Shown here one piece after another: positions 1 through 9,462 of a stretch of DNA of 26,007 nucleotides. A program made the position numbers and the translations under genes. Below the pieces are notes generated by a model that ran no database searches, was not told where the DNA came from, and was given only the letters and a program-made list of their open reading frames with translations. Within the stretch, counting starts at the first letter, position 1; each line of letters begins with the position of its first letter. Source of the stretch: Mastigamoeba balamuthi (Eukaryota; Evosea; Mastigamoebida; Mastigamoebidae); contig CACRSC010000072.1 of assembly GCA_902651635.1 (NCBI GenBank), forward strand, positions 126,166-152,172, in the 5' to 3' direction.

Positions 1-235
1 CTACAATCGCTACCAGTGCAAATATTTGCGCTAGTAGCGCTATAAGCGATGCATAGCACAAGGTAAAATAAATCTATACCGCTGAATTTAGGTCGCATAT
101 AGCGCTACAATCGCTATTAGCGATGTAGCGCTATTTTGCGCTAAATTTAGCGCAAAATTAGCGATTGAATCGCTAAAGTAGCGCTGAAAAAACATCGCTA
201 AAGATTTAGCGCTTCATGCGCAAAAGTCGCAGCGA
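1..235. repeat. Dense TAGCG-core short-motif array at window start
   Basis: This stretch is packed with the pentamer TAGCG and its complement CGCTA, mostly as TAGCGCTA, TAGCGAT and ATCGCTA, with AT-rich spacers. Many copies face each other, so the region could fold into many small hairpins. It runs off the left edge of the window. It sits just beyond the 3' end of the broken gene at 284-2796 and shares its core pentamer with the GTAGCGG arrays further right, but its flanking bases differ and it lacks their TAGTGG/TAGCAG variants. The likely reading is a subterminal region of a DNA transposon; no terminal repeat or target duplication can be seen. Confidence 0.6.
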
Positions 236-283
236 TGACCAAATGTTTATTTTATTTCAGAGGGTGCCCTTTAATTCCTGTTT

Positions 284-2796
284 TCACGAACATGGAGGGA
301 AACACTGCAGAGGTGCGGTGCGAGCGCCGTGAGGCAGCCAAGGAGGTGTCCTCTGGTCACGACAGACGAAACTTCCTGGGCTCGCAAGATGGAGCAGCTT
401 GATGATGCTGGGCTCGAGAACAGGGGTGTTGAAGGAGATGTTGTCCCACAGCCCATCAGACAGGCCAGAGGACAGGAGACCGAAGTCATCGTTGGACATG
501 GGGGAATGATTTATCTGCAATAGAAGGTAAGGAAAAGAGGAAGGAAAAGAGCAGTACCCTCCCACTGGATGATGTTGGTGATTATGGCGACCTTGAAAGT
601 AGAGACGGCCTGGATGGACATGGAGAGGGAGACGAAGACGGCCCACATGCTGTAGAAGGCAAGGGGGTCAGCAGGAGGGACAGAACCGGAGGCGTTGAGA
701 AGCAGTTCGGGGTGGTCTGAAGACTCTGCTGCTCTGGTGGAGGGCAAGGAGATGGTGACAGAGAAGCCCACGGGGAGGTCACCAGAGGTGCCAAGAGGAA
801 GGAAGCCAGAACGGTGGTAATAAGTCCTCGTTGGAGTGGAGATGCGGATGGAGGTCTTGGAGAGCCTCTTGGCACGATCGTCGAGGAACTCTGAGGGGGG
901 ATAAGTCAGACAAAAACAGGGGAAAAAAGCAGGGCTTGTCGGTGAGTTCCTTCCAGGAGAGGGGCTCAGTGAAGTGCTGCTCCCAGTGGTCAATGAGGTC
1001 AGTGAGGGCGCTGTTGGTGGTGATGTCGGTGCCGTTGTCGGAGAAGATGTACTTGAGGCAGGTCATCTGGCAAGCGGTGCTGAGGTAGAGGAAGCTGAGG
1101 TTGGTGAGGTTGGTGCGGCTGCGGAAGCAGGGATAAGGGGTCGGGGCCATGAGGTTGTTATTGATGAGAGCGAGGACGGAGGGATCGATGCGATCGATGG
1201 CATTCATGAACTTGGCGAAGAAGTTCTCCTTGACGTGAGTGTGGCTGAGGAAGGATCACTCACGAAGGGCGATGTTGTAGAGCTCAGAGTGGGTCAAGGG
1301 GGACTCGCGCTGATTGCCAGCAGAGTCATGGGTCCTAAAATGAAGTGAATAACAGAGTAAATAACAGAGGGAAAAGGAAGAGGGAATAGACACCTGAGAT
1401 GGGCGATGCGGACGAGCTGGTCGATTCATGTCTCATGGCGAGCGGCCGTGGTGATCTCGTTGATGACCTTGCCGAAGTACATGATGAGGGGGACGGGCAT
1501 CGCTGCATGAAATGAATGAGGAAAGGGAGGGAAGAAAGGAAGGGCAATACTGGAGTGGTAGACAGTGACGTAGATAGGAATGAGGCAGAGCATCCTCCAG
1601 AAGGATGAGGAGGCAGCCATCACATCACTAATGGTGGGAAGCTGGAAGTTGTAGTGCTTTATGACGTGAATGAAGAGGATGGAGATAATGCAGTGGTTGT
1701 GGTCGAGCTGGAGGTACGAGGCATTGGAGCCTGATCCATAGCGGATGACGGGGATCTCCTGCTCGAACATGGTGAAGCAACCGTGCTTCTTAGCAGCCAT
1801 GTACTGCTGCACTATGGCCTGGATGCTAATGACACGCTCGAAGACGTGGCTGAAGATGTCACCGAAGGAGATGTTGGTGACCTCACCGAACTTGTACTGG
1901 GCATTGATCTGGTTGAGGGACTTGCTGGGAGGCAGCTCCTCGGCGTGGCCAGTGCTGACCTTCTTCTTCTTCTTCTTGGGAGTGGGGGAAGGGACGGGTG
2001 CTTGGGAGAACATGACATCCTCCTCCTTGTCGATGACACGGAAGCGATCATTCACCGGATGATCTCCTATGAATGGAAAAAGGCCAGTGTTAGAAAAGGT
2101 TAAATTTACGCGCACGCGCGTATACGCATATCCGCGTAAAATCTAAGGTATTTTGATATCCCTTTTTACCTATTGAAATGGCCCCACTTTCCGAACCCTT
2201 CCAAAAAGGTCAAATTCGCGCACGTGTGTATATGAGCATGCACGAAAAATCTGGGATTTTGACCTATGTCAAATGATGCCACAAAACATTCAATCTTTAA
2301 TTAATAAGCAAAAAATTGATCAAAAACAACGTTTTACCATACGGTACTCTTAAAATTCCATCATGTATGATATACCAAAAAGTCCCATTTTATATGGATG
2401 CACGTATACGTGCGTGAACGAAAAAATGGGCTTTTTGGGGTGGGGAGGAAAATGTAGCAAAGTTACAGTGCTATCTGCAAAGGAAAAACATACCTTCAGT
2501 CTGAGCTGCCTGGATGGCCATCAGCTCTGCCCTCGCCAGCTTCACTACCTCTGCTGCTCCCCATTCATGGAGTGAGTGGGGGATAATAATGGCTATGCTT
2601 TACCTTGGTGCACTTGTGCCATCGCCATCTCGATGATGTCCTTCTGGTTCATGCCACCACGCACCCACTTCCACCATGCCACATTCATCAGCCATGACAC
2701 GAAGCACCCCAGCAGCATGATGTCTGGGTTCTTCTGCAGGAACTCCGGGTCTGCCAACAGGATGGCCAACCCTACGTACTCCGTGTTCGCACTCAT
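284..2796 (-). pseudogene. Spliced gene of unknown function with two in-frame TGAs and two unresolved junctions
   Basis: I do not recognise the family. Exons read as 2796-2604, 2553-2494, 2066-1551, 1502-1394, 1334 to about 940, 890-558 and 514-284. The first five join with GT-AG introns and matching phases. The protein starts MSANTEYVGLAILL, has a hydrophobic Trp-rich stretch (FVSWLMNVAWWKWV), then a lysine run of six (about 2000-1965) that could be a nuclear signal, then a well-composed globular region. Breaks: TGA at 1426-1428 and at 1256-1258, each where Trp would fit (RHET-stop-IDQL and LRE-stop-SFLS); no GT donor of the right phase between exons five and six; and exon six to seven does not close in phase. 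The gene is divergent to the piggyBac transposase and may be its element partner. Either it is a decaying copy or the last exons are wrongly modelled. Confidence 0.5.
2067..2493. other. Long intron with degenerate alternating purine-pyrimidine motifs
   Basis: This is the intron between exons two and three of the minus-strand gene and is much longer than its neighbours. It holds three related blocks near 2105-2145, 2215-2260 and 2390-2440, each with a run such as CGCGCACGCGCG or CACGTATACGTGCG followed by an A-rich stretch (AAAATCT or AAAAAATGGG). The runs alternate purine and pyrimidine. They may be remnants of a small inserted repeat. No gene is seen inside. Confidence 0.4.
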
Positions 2797-3084
2797 CTTT
2801 GTTCTGTCTGTTTTTACCATTATCTTCCTCGGTTTTGTGCACCCAAAATCTCTACAACCGTCTTTCCTTCTTGTTTCCATTATTATCTCTGCTCCTGTGC
2901 CCCTTCAAAATATCTCTATCATATCTTCCTTACATTCTGCAGTCTTGTCAATGGCTTCATCAATGTTGCCCACACTTCTTCTCCTTGTCTCCATTCTCCC
3001 CCTCTCCTCTGCTACCCTCTTCCCCTCCAGTCCCAGTGATGGGGTATTCCTATTCCTCCCATTTCCAGCAAACTTCCTTTATAG

Positions 3085-5093
3085 GGCCCTACCCATGGCT
3101 GGTCCACCTATGCTATGCCCCCCTCTGCCCTTCACTGGAATCCCTCGTCTGCCTCTGGCCCCAGAGCAATGCCCTTCCTCATTGGCACTCCTCGTGACTA
3201 TTTCGACCTCCTCCTCTCCCCTGCCTTCATCCAGCACCTCTGCAATGTACTCTCTTCCCTTCTTCCCTTTCCTTTCATTTCTCCTCTCATTATTCCCCTA
3301 GGAAACAAACTACTTTGCCTCTGCAGTTTATCCCTGTCATATTTCATCCCGTAATAGGGCTAAGTTCCTGGCCCGCTGGTTTCCTGTCACTCTCCTAGAG
3401 ATGTATCGCTACCTCTCTCTCATACTTCTCGATGGTATGTATGCTCTCTCTCTTTCTTTTGCTCTCTCTGGCCTCCTGTCCTCACCCCCTGTCCTCACCC
3501 CCTGTCCTTCTAGGTCTCAATCCAACCCACTCCTGGGATGAACACTGGAGAGGCTGGACTGCAAACCCCCATTTCCTTCAGGCTATGCGCCTCTATAGGT
3601 TCAAGGACATTCACAGGTGTTTTCACATCTCAAATAACAAGTCCTTCACAACCTCTCTCGTTGATCCTCTCTTCAATGAGGTCCTCTCAAACAGTCAGCA
3701 ATTTTGGTCCCCTTTCGAATGGGTCACTGTCGATGAGAGAATTGTCCCCTTCAAGGGCCAGTGCCGTTTCAGGCAGTATGTCCCTGGCAAACCACACCCC
3801 ACAGGAATCAAGGTCTTCTTGCTCATCGATTCTGCTGGCTTCATTTGCTCCTTTCGTCTCTACACTGGTCCCCTCATCGCTGATAGCTGCCCCGATGGTC
3901 TCGAAAAAATCGAGACTGTTCTTATGCTCTTGGCCGACCTCCCTCACGATCTTCCTTTCAAGGTCATCCTTGACAACTGGTTTGGCTCTGAGAAAATGAC
4001 CAACGTTCTCCATGCTAAGGGCTATGGCTTTATTATAACTTGCCGTTCTGACTCTCCATCATATCTCTGGGCTCAGTGGCTCTCTCCCTCTTCCTGGAAG
4101 CCTGCTTTCAACGAGTCTCGTTGGCTATGCCGTCTCCCTGGCTTCACTGCTACTGCCTGGTGTGATACCTCTGTGGTTCACTTCCTTGACAATGTCGCTT
4201 CACCCCTGCAGGTTCACCCTTTTTCTCATTCATTCTAACCCCTGTCTTAGCCTGTGCCCTATGAACGTCCTCGCTGTGCTGCTTTGTCCCCTCATTATAC
4301 TGCCTCTCACCTCCAGCTGCCTCGTACCCGTTCGTTTCTCTGCCCCTCATTGCCATCTCATTTCTCTCAGCTCATGTGCTCTCCGATCCTGTTGTTGTTC
4401 GTGAGCTCTCTTTGTTCATTGGAGAGTTCGGTTCTGATGCTCAGTGTGGTGTATACACTGCAGCTACCTCTGAAAGGGCTGCCACCTGGGCCAATCAGTC
4501 ATTGCCTTGCTGCTCTGACAAGCCTGTGTCCTATGCCCCTAGGTTCCTTCCCAGGGTGGCTCATTTATACCGTGTTGGCTACCATGGTGTGGATGCTGTC
4601 AACCAGATCATCAGCAACAACATCACTCATCACAAGTCTGCCACCTGGCCAGTTCATGTCTTCTGGACTGTTCTTCAGTACTCTGTCAACAATGCTTGGA
4701 TTCTATACAAGGCCAACATGAATGACTTGGACATCTCTTATACTGACTTCCTCTCTGCTGTTGCCCTGGACCTCAACTCCTGTGGCCTTTCTATGGATCA
4801 GACAGAGGCCACTAAATGGGTGTCAAACTTGCACCCCTGGTTTCGGCCTTTCTCTGCTGCCCTTAAGTCCACCTCTCTACCTGCCAATCATACTCTCGTT
4901 TCTCAATCGTGAGTTTTCCCTTTCGTTTTTCCTTTTTCTCATTCTGTTTAGGTCAAATCCCATCAAAAGTGGCAAGTGTGCAGCCTGTAAATCGTCTACT
5001 GAAAAGAGAGGTTCCAGGACTACCTTCCTTTGCACTCAGTGCAACCAGTGGTTTCATCGTCATTGTTGTCGGATCACTCACACACAACAATAA
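3085..5093 (+). CDS. piggyBac-family transposase (5' end not resolved)
   Basis: This is a DDE/D transposase of the piggyBac family (DDE_Tnp_1_7), which cuts and pastes DNA at TTAA sites. Exons read as 3085-3246, 3302-3434, 3514-4211, 4251-4323, 4371-4908 and 4952-5093, with all phases closing, giving 581 residues plus a short unresolved start (perhaps via 3031-3043). The N-terminal hallmark PRDYFDLLL then ETNYFA is present. The acidic residues are the Asp in VDERIVPFKG (3732-3734), LDNWFG (3972-3974), WCDTSVVHFL (4164-4166) and HGVDAVNQ (4592-4594), all intact. The last exon encodes the Cys-rich domain: CAAC, then CTQC, then WFHRHCC. The stop codon TAA overlaps an AATAAA polyadenylation signal. 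There is no stop in any exon, so this copy may be functional. The family call is firm; start and element ends are not. Confidence 0.9.
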
Positions 5094-5390
5094 AGTGCCT
5101 TTTTCCCTGGTATTTTCTCTCGTTTCTTTTTCTTCTTTCTCCAGATATTGTTGCATGAGTCAAAAATATGCACTTCTGCACACTCCTTTTCAATACATAT
5201 TTGGTACGTTTTCTCATTTTTCCGTATTTGTTTTGGGTCATTTTTGCAACAATAAAGTGCCATTTCGGCCAAAAGCCAAAATGCCCCAAATGCCCCTTTC
5301 CCTCCCACAGGAATATTCAATCGACCTGAGGTAAATAGCTATCATTCCTGGATCGACAAATTGGAATTCCGGCCACTGCCAGTGCGGACA
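5094..5390. other. 3' flank of piggyBac gene with direct repeat and poly(A) signals
   Basis: No gene is seen. The 15-mer CAACAATAAAGTGCC occurs at the stop codon (about 5086) and again about 160 bases downstream (about 5248), each time bringing an AATAAA signal. This looks like a small duplication of the gene's 3' end. GC content rises sharply after about 5340, where the host-like gene begins, so the right edge of the piggyBac insertion probably lies near here. I could not identify its terminal repeat. Confidence 0.4.
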
Positions 5391-6252
5391 TCACGCAAGC
5401 AGTAAATGGGCCTGTGTGGAATCGGCTGGCTCGTGATCTGTGCCTTGGCTGGGAAAAAGAGGGAGACAGGGTTCTTGTGTCGAGGAGATATCACAGCTGC
5501 CGCCGAGGTGAGAGGGAAGGCTTTCTCCCTCATTAAGGTTCCCGAAGGTGTCGAGATATGGTGGCTGCGAGAGGCCCGTCTGGTCAAGGTCCCCGGGGCA
5601 CGCGCCGAAGAATGCGGGGTGGAATGGCGCGGTGCTTCGGGACTGGCCTCCCTGGCCTTGGTCTTGCGCAACGGCGGCGGCATCGCATCCTGTGTTGATC
5701 GGGGGGAGCACCGGGGGGCGCAGGGGGGTCACGCCGATAAGAGAGGGTGTGGCTTGAGAAGCACAGCACAGCAGGGATGTGGGAACTTTCTCAACAAAAC
5801 AGAAACTGGGGGACGTGCAGAGGGGGCATTGAGGGAGGGAGGGAGCGGTCGGGCACACCGGGAGGTTTCGTGGCGAGGATGATGCTCAAAAGGCCGGAGG
5901 AGGCCTCGGGGGTGCTGGCGTAGCGCAGGATGTCGGGGGCGGTGCGCTGGGCCAGCCAGGCAGCGGCGGCAGCGGCGGCACAGCCTCTGGTGGTCCTCAG
6001 GAAAGTGATCCCGAAGATCTGCGACGTCCTGTTGGTGAAGCTCGTGTTGGCGGCCTCGGCCTCGGAGAGCAGGACAAGCCCCTCGACGTTGAGCATGTCT
6101 CCCAGCCGCACCAGACGGTCGTAAAAAGCGGGCGTGTACAGCTTGGCGTTGCTCGACAGCATGGCCGGCGCCCTCTTGTTCTTGAGCAGCACGTTGTACC
6201 TCTTCCCGTCCGCGCTCTCTGCAACAAAGCGGTGGTGGTTGCCCTTACTCAT
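5391..6252 (-). CDS. Two-exon GC-rich gene, unknown function
   Basis: I do not recognise this protein. Exon one runs 6252-5859 from ATG and exon two 5689-5391 to TGA. The intron is GT-AG (GTGTGC...ACACAG) and the phase closes, giving 230 residues. It starts MSKGNHHRFVAESADGKRYN, has a basic patch (LLKNKRAP), a helical segment (FYDRLVRLGDML), then an Ala run (about residues 98-106). The second exon is rich in Gly, Pro and Ser without an obvious domain. Third codon positions are strongly G/C, as in the CCDC146 gene, so this is taken as host sequence between transposons. Exon one is more secure than exon two, where all three minus-strand frames and one plus-strand frame stay open for a long way. 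Confidence 0.5.
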
Positions 6253-6539
6253 CGATCGATGTCTCTCGGTGTGCGGAATGGAGGTTTATTTTTTTCTGTT
6301 GCTACGGGGGCGCGAGGTCTATGGGGATGCGATGCTGTAAACACAGGCACGTACGTCATCGGCTGGATATGGAGAGATATCTTGGAGCTCAGTGTCGGCG
6401 CGTGCGCCTGCCTGCACTGCTCCCTTCTTCAGTAAAAGGCCGTGGCCACAGACAGCGGGGGCGAAGCGGCAGTCAGGCCATTCTCGCCGAAGCAGAGCCA
6501 ACAGACCAGCGGGTGCCGTTTTTCGAACTTCAACGCAAC
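6253..6539. other. 5' flank of the 5391-6252 gene, no supported gene
   Basis: GC-rich sequence upstream of the minus-strand gene, with overlapping open frames on both strands and no clear winner. It probably contains the promoter of the 5391-6252 gene. No further feature is seen. Confidence 0.3.
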
Positions 6540-7380
6540 GCGAGGACACTCGACGGGACGAAGGCTTCGTCGGGTGGGCACGCCTCGGCTCGAAGCTGGT
6601 TGGTGGACAGTTTGCCGGCAACGAACGCGTACAAGCTACCGGTAGTTGTGCCGTCAATGAGGCTGCCCACGAAGTACAGTGCTGTTGCCTGCCCCACTTG
6701 ATTCACGCTGTGATTTCTCACAGGGTTCAGCAAGCAACGACTGGACCGGACCAACTAACCGTAACACCCCAGCTCTATCTCGAAATGAAGCTGACCCGCT
6801 CGTTCCCGGTCAATCACGAGAAAAATCCCCTTGAACGACCAGCCACCGCACGCTGCCACAGGCTGTTCCGTTGGAGCTCATCGTGAGGTTTCGCACGACT
6901 CGCCCTCTGCTCTGCGGCTTCCCTGGACACGACGGGCATCACACGCGATAGGAAGCCCGCTCCAGGCCACTGAGGCAGGTGCAGTTACCGGAGCCCACCG
7001 CCGTGAACGACCCAGCCTGGCACCTCTGGCAGGCATCGCTCGGGCCCATCGTGAGGTTTGCCGCCACGCACCATGCACGCAGGTCTCCTTGACCGACGGT
7101 GTCGGGCACTGCGCCAGCCGCACAGGTGTCGCACTTGCTGCACCTGCTCAGCGAGACGCGCCCGTAGCCCTCGAGACACACGCAGCTTCCGTCGCCTGGC
7201 GCTGATGAGGGACACGATCAGGTTTGCAGCGCACTTGCAGTTGCACTGCTCTGGCGGGTGAGTGGCCCCCGGGAGGGCACGCGGGCACTTGGCTCACACG
7301 GCTGCGGAGAGTCGCCCGTAACCCCGCGAGGTACGTGCAGTTGCCGGCCGTCGACTCGTAGCCAGTCATACACACAAATC
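6540..7380 (-). pseudogene. Broken array of Cys-rich (GCC2/GCC3- or EGF-like) repeats
   Basis: The minus strand encodes pieces of a Cys-rich extracellular-type protein in shifting frames: CMTGYESTAGNC at about 7370, CVCLEGYGRVSL with RCSKCDTC at about 7180-7130, then ACQRCQAGSFTAVGSGNC with TCLSG at about 7040-6965. The spacing resembles ephrin-receptor-like or GCC2/GCC3 repeats. The DNA AAACCTCACGATG or a close variant recurs near 7217, 7050 and 6885, so units are about 165 bp (about 55 residues). A further open stretch (YFVGSLIDGTTTGS, about 6690-6540) follows in another frame. The pieces cannot be joined in one frame and no intron explains the shifts, so this looks like a decayed fragment of a large surface protein gene. 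Confidence 0.5.
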
Positions 7381-7410
7381 GATGAAAACAACTTTAGACT
7401 GGTTTCCCAT

Positions 7411-7818
7411 ATGGACAGAAATGACTGCACGGGCAGGAATGTCGAGGAAAAACTCCCACTGAACATGTGTGACTGGACGCTCAACTTCAATACCAAATAC
7501 GAATCGATTCCCTCTTCCGACTCATCCGTGTTGGAGGAGAGCAGTTCCGCCAAGCCTGGGGCCGGGAGTACAGAAGACAGTGTTGAGCATGTTTCATCCG
7601 TGTTGGAGGAGAGCAGTTCCGCCAAGCCTGGGGCCGGGAGTAAAGAAAACAGTGTTGAGCACGTTTCCTCTTCCTCAGTGTCGACCGAGCTCTTCAGCTC
7701 TGCTTCTGGGACCAGCAGCGCCAGACATCCTGCTCTCGAGTCTTCGAAAAGTGATCAGGGTTGTGCAAGTTCTATTCTACCTGTGGCTAGTGCGATCCTC
7801 TTTGGTGCTGCTCTATAG
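7411..7818 (+). CDS. Ser-rich protein with 24-residue tandem repeat and GPI-like C-terminus
   Basis: From the ATG at 7411 the frame encodes 135 residues. Order: a short region with two Cys (RNDCTGRN, LNMCDW), a Ser/Glu-rich stalk with a 24-residue unit (SSVLEESSSAKPGAG...) present twice, a second Ser-rich block, and a hydrophobic tail (ILPVASAILFGAAL) ending at the stop. A small-residue site (GCASS) before a terminal hydrophobic segment is the pattern of a GPI-anchor signal. No secretion signal is seen, so the real 5' end is probably upstream through an exon I could not place. The opposite strand is also open over the repeat. The plus strand is preferred because of the Ser-rich stalk and anchor-like tail. 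Confidence 0.4.
   Translation: MDRNDCTGRNVEEKLPLNMCDWTLNFNTKYESIPSSDSSVLEESSSAKPGAGSTEDSVEHVSSVLEESSSAKPGAGSKENSVEHVSSSSVSTELFSSASGTSSARHPALESSKSDQGCASSILPVASAILFGAAL
7522..7665 (+). repeat. Two-copy 72-bp tandem repeat inside the Ser-rich gene
   Basis: Two nearly identical 72-base units (7522-7593 and 7594-7665), both starting TCATCCGTGTTGGAGG, differ at only a few bases. The unit is a multiple of three, so the reading frame is kept. The high identity suggests a recent duplication, as often found in stalks of surface proteins. Confidence 0.85.
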
Positions 7819-8654
7819 TTTCGTGTCGGAGTTGCTTCTTGGGACACCAGTCACTGATCATCAAAGCAACACTTGATGTCATGCTACTCTCGCTCCTGTG
7901 CTGCTCACTGAGTGAGTGCTACGTGGCACACCAATAAGCACTAATTTCGACAAATTGCACTCATTGGTCTTGCTGCCAAAGGGACCATTGTTACCTCTTT
8001 CAATGAAAAAAGTGTTTAGATGTCTTTCTCTTACATTATTTAGCAAAGTCAGATTAAAACAACTTGGTTTTGGACCAAATTGTACTGCAAGAATACATCG
8101 GTTTTTTATCCTTTTGAAAGTTATGCACTGTTTGCAGTGATTGTTATGTGGGGAGAAATGTGTGAGATCGTGTTAAGAAAATCAGTGTAAGTGCTGAACA
8201 GTGTATGAGCACATCAAAAGAAAACTAAGCAAACCTCTGTTGAATCTTCTGCGAATACAATCATTCTGGTGTATAGGCAGAGCAGAAAGCAATTGCAGAC
8301 GAGCTGTATTTTGGGATAAAGAAGCATAGAAGCCATTAACAACAACAACACTGCTCAGATGGTAACAGTTGTTCTGGCTATAAGGCAGATTCTGTCTTTG
8401 AATGTATCAGGAAAGAGTTTATGTCATTGGCAAGGGGAAACGGGTTTCAGACTCGTTTGTTTCCTACCTTTGCAATCATATCTATCAAGGGTAAGGTGAC
8501 TGATAAACATGTTCCAGAGGACAGTGAGGGCAAGAATGCAAGTGACCAGAACAAGGACAAAATGTTGAGAGAAATGAGCAAGGTGAGGAGTCAGCAGGTT
8601 CTATCAAACTCTCAGTTATACATTTCTCACTTTCAGACAGAGCATATGAAGAGT
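7819..8654 (+). other. Mostly non-coding stretch with one possible exon
   Basis: AT-rich sequence without a gene I can name. About 8355-8580 is open on the plus strand and reads plausibly (YKADSVFECIRKEFMSLA ... KDKMLREMSK). It ends at a good donor (GTGAGG), with an acceptor (TTTCAG) near 8636. The frame is closed by TAA just upstream, and what follows the acceptor is the accessory-gene relic in the other orientation. This may be the remnant of a gene interrupted by the transposon. No other feature is seen. Confidence 0.25.
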
Positions 8655-8967
8655 ACCTTGCTCATGGCCGCTGACACGTGGTTCTGCTGCAGCAGCAGCT
8701 TGCGCTGGTGCAGCAGCAGCAGCACCTACAGCAACATTAAGGAAGGGTGTGTGGTGTGGGAATAAAGAAGGAAGGGGAGAATGCTACATACCTGCTTTCC
8801 TGAGAGGCATGATGTCTAGGTCTTTGTTCTGCTGGGTGGGGGAGGTATCACAGTGATTATTGGCCCAGTGCAGCCCTCGTTCTTGTCCTTGGGCTTGTCC
8901 TTGTGCTTCTTGGTGGGGTTTTGCGTGACGTGTCCTTGATGCGCACTGTTTTTAACCTTCGAAAACA
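8655..8967 (-). pseudogene. 5' fragment of the transposon accessory gene (copy 1, frameshifted)
   Basis: This is clearly homologous to the first two visible exons of the gene at 24051-25461. It carries the Lys-rich exon (8967-8792; KKHKDKPKD) with the same GTATGT donor, and the start of the Ala-rich exon (about 8710-8655). The first exon is 176 bases against 178 in the other copy, because of two single-base deletions, so its frame is broken. Homology stops at about 8655 and the remaining exons are absent. As in the intact copy, the 5' end faces a repeat array directly (here 8990-9357). It may be a truncated arm of the 8990-14345 transposon or part of an older insertion. Confidence 0.75.
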
Positions 8968-8989
8968 CTGTTAAATGACATCAATAGTG

Positions 8990-9357
8990 GGGTGAGAGGC
9001 AGATACTCTCTGCTATGCTGTGTAGTGGAAGGCGCTTGAGCGCCTTTCGCTATGCAGCGTAGTGGAGGGTATCTGTGTAGTGGCACGTAGCGGACCTTCT
9101 GCTATGCACTGCTACGCAGATACCCTCTGCTATGCCATGTAGCGAAAGGCACTCGAGCGCCTTCCACTACACAGCATAGCAGACGTAGCTATGTAGTGGC
9201 ACATAGCGGACCTTCCGCTATGCACCGCTACACAGATACCCTCCGCTATGCCATGTAGCGAAAGGCACTCGAGCGCCTTTTGCTACACAGCATAGTGGAC
9301 ATAGCTATGTAGCGGTGTGTAGCAAGCAGATGGTCCGCTATGTGCCGCTACACAGAT
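8990..9357. repeat. GTAGCGG array with about 117-bp higher-order unit (array A1)
   Basis: Three successive units start with CAGATA at 9000, 9117 and 9233, with a further start at 9353. Each contains several GTAGCGG-type motifs in both orientations and a central palindrome-like block (GGCACTCGAGCGCC or GGCGCTTGAGCGCC). Motif variants are mainly TAGTGG and TAGCAG. The same unit type, with the CTCGAG block, recurs at 25494-25857. The array lies between the 5' ends of the accessory-gene relic (left, minus) and the caspase-like gene (right, plus), where a bidirectional promoter would be expected. Confidence 0.85.
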
Positions 9358-9462
9358 ATTTGATTTGCAATATCAAAAATTGATGTCATTTTCTTCACAT
9401 TGCACTTCTTCCTGCTGGTTGAGCAAGATGAGCGGTATTGCGCATACCTGCGCACATGTGCA

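Noticed and set aside
1256-1428. TGA reassigned to Trp in the nuclear code
   Set aside because: The transposase, the CREST gene and the 5391-6252 gene end at TGA, and Trp is encoded by TGG throughout.
5406-5882. Plus-strand gene opposite the 5391-6252 gene
   Set aside because: It reads plausibly for about 100 residues, but the minus strand offers a spliced model with ATG, in-phase GT-AG intron and stop. GC-rich exons often leave the opposite strand open.
7916-8140. Small plus-strand ORF of 74 codons
   Set aside because: AT-rich, no coding character beyond being open, no recognisable motif and no splice context.
8990-9357. CRISPR array
   Set aside because: Repeats are short, degenerate, in both orientations and without unique uniform spacers, in a eukaryotic setting.
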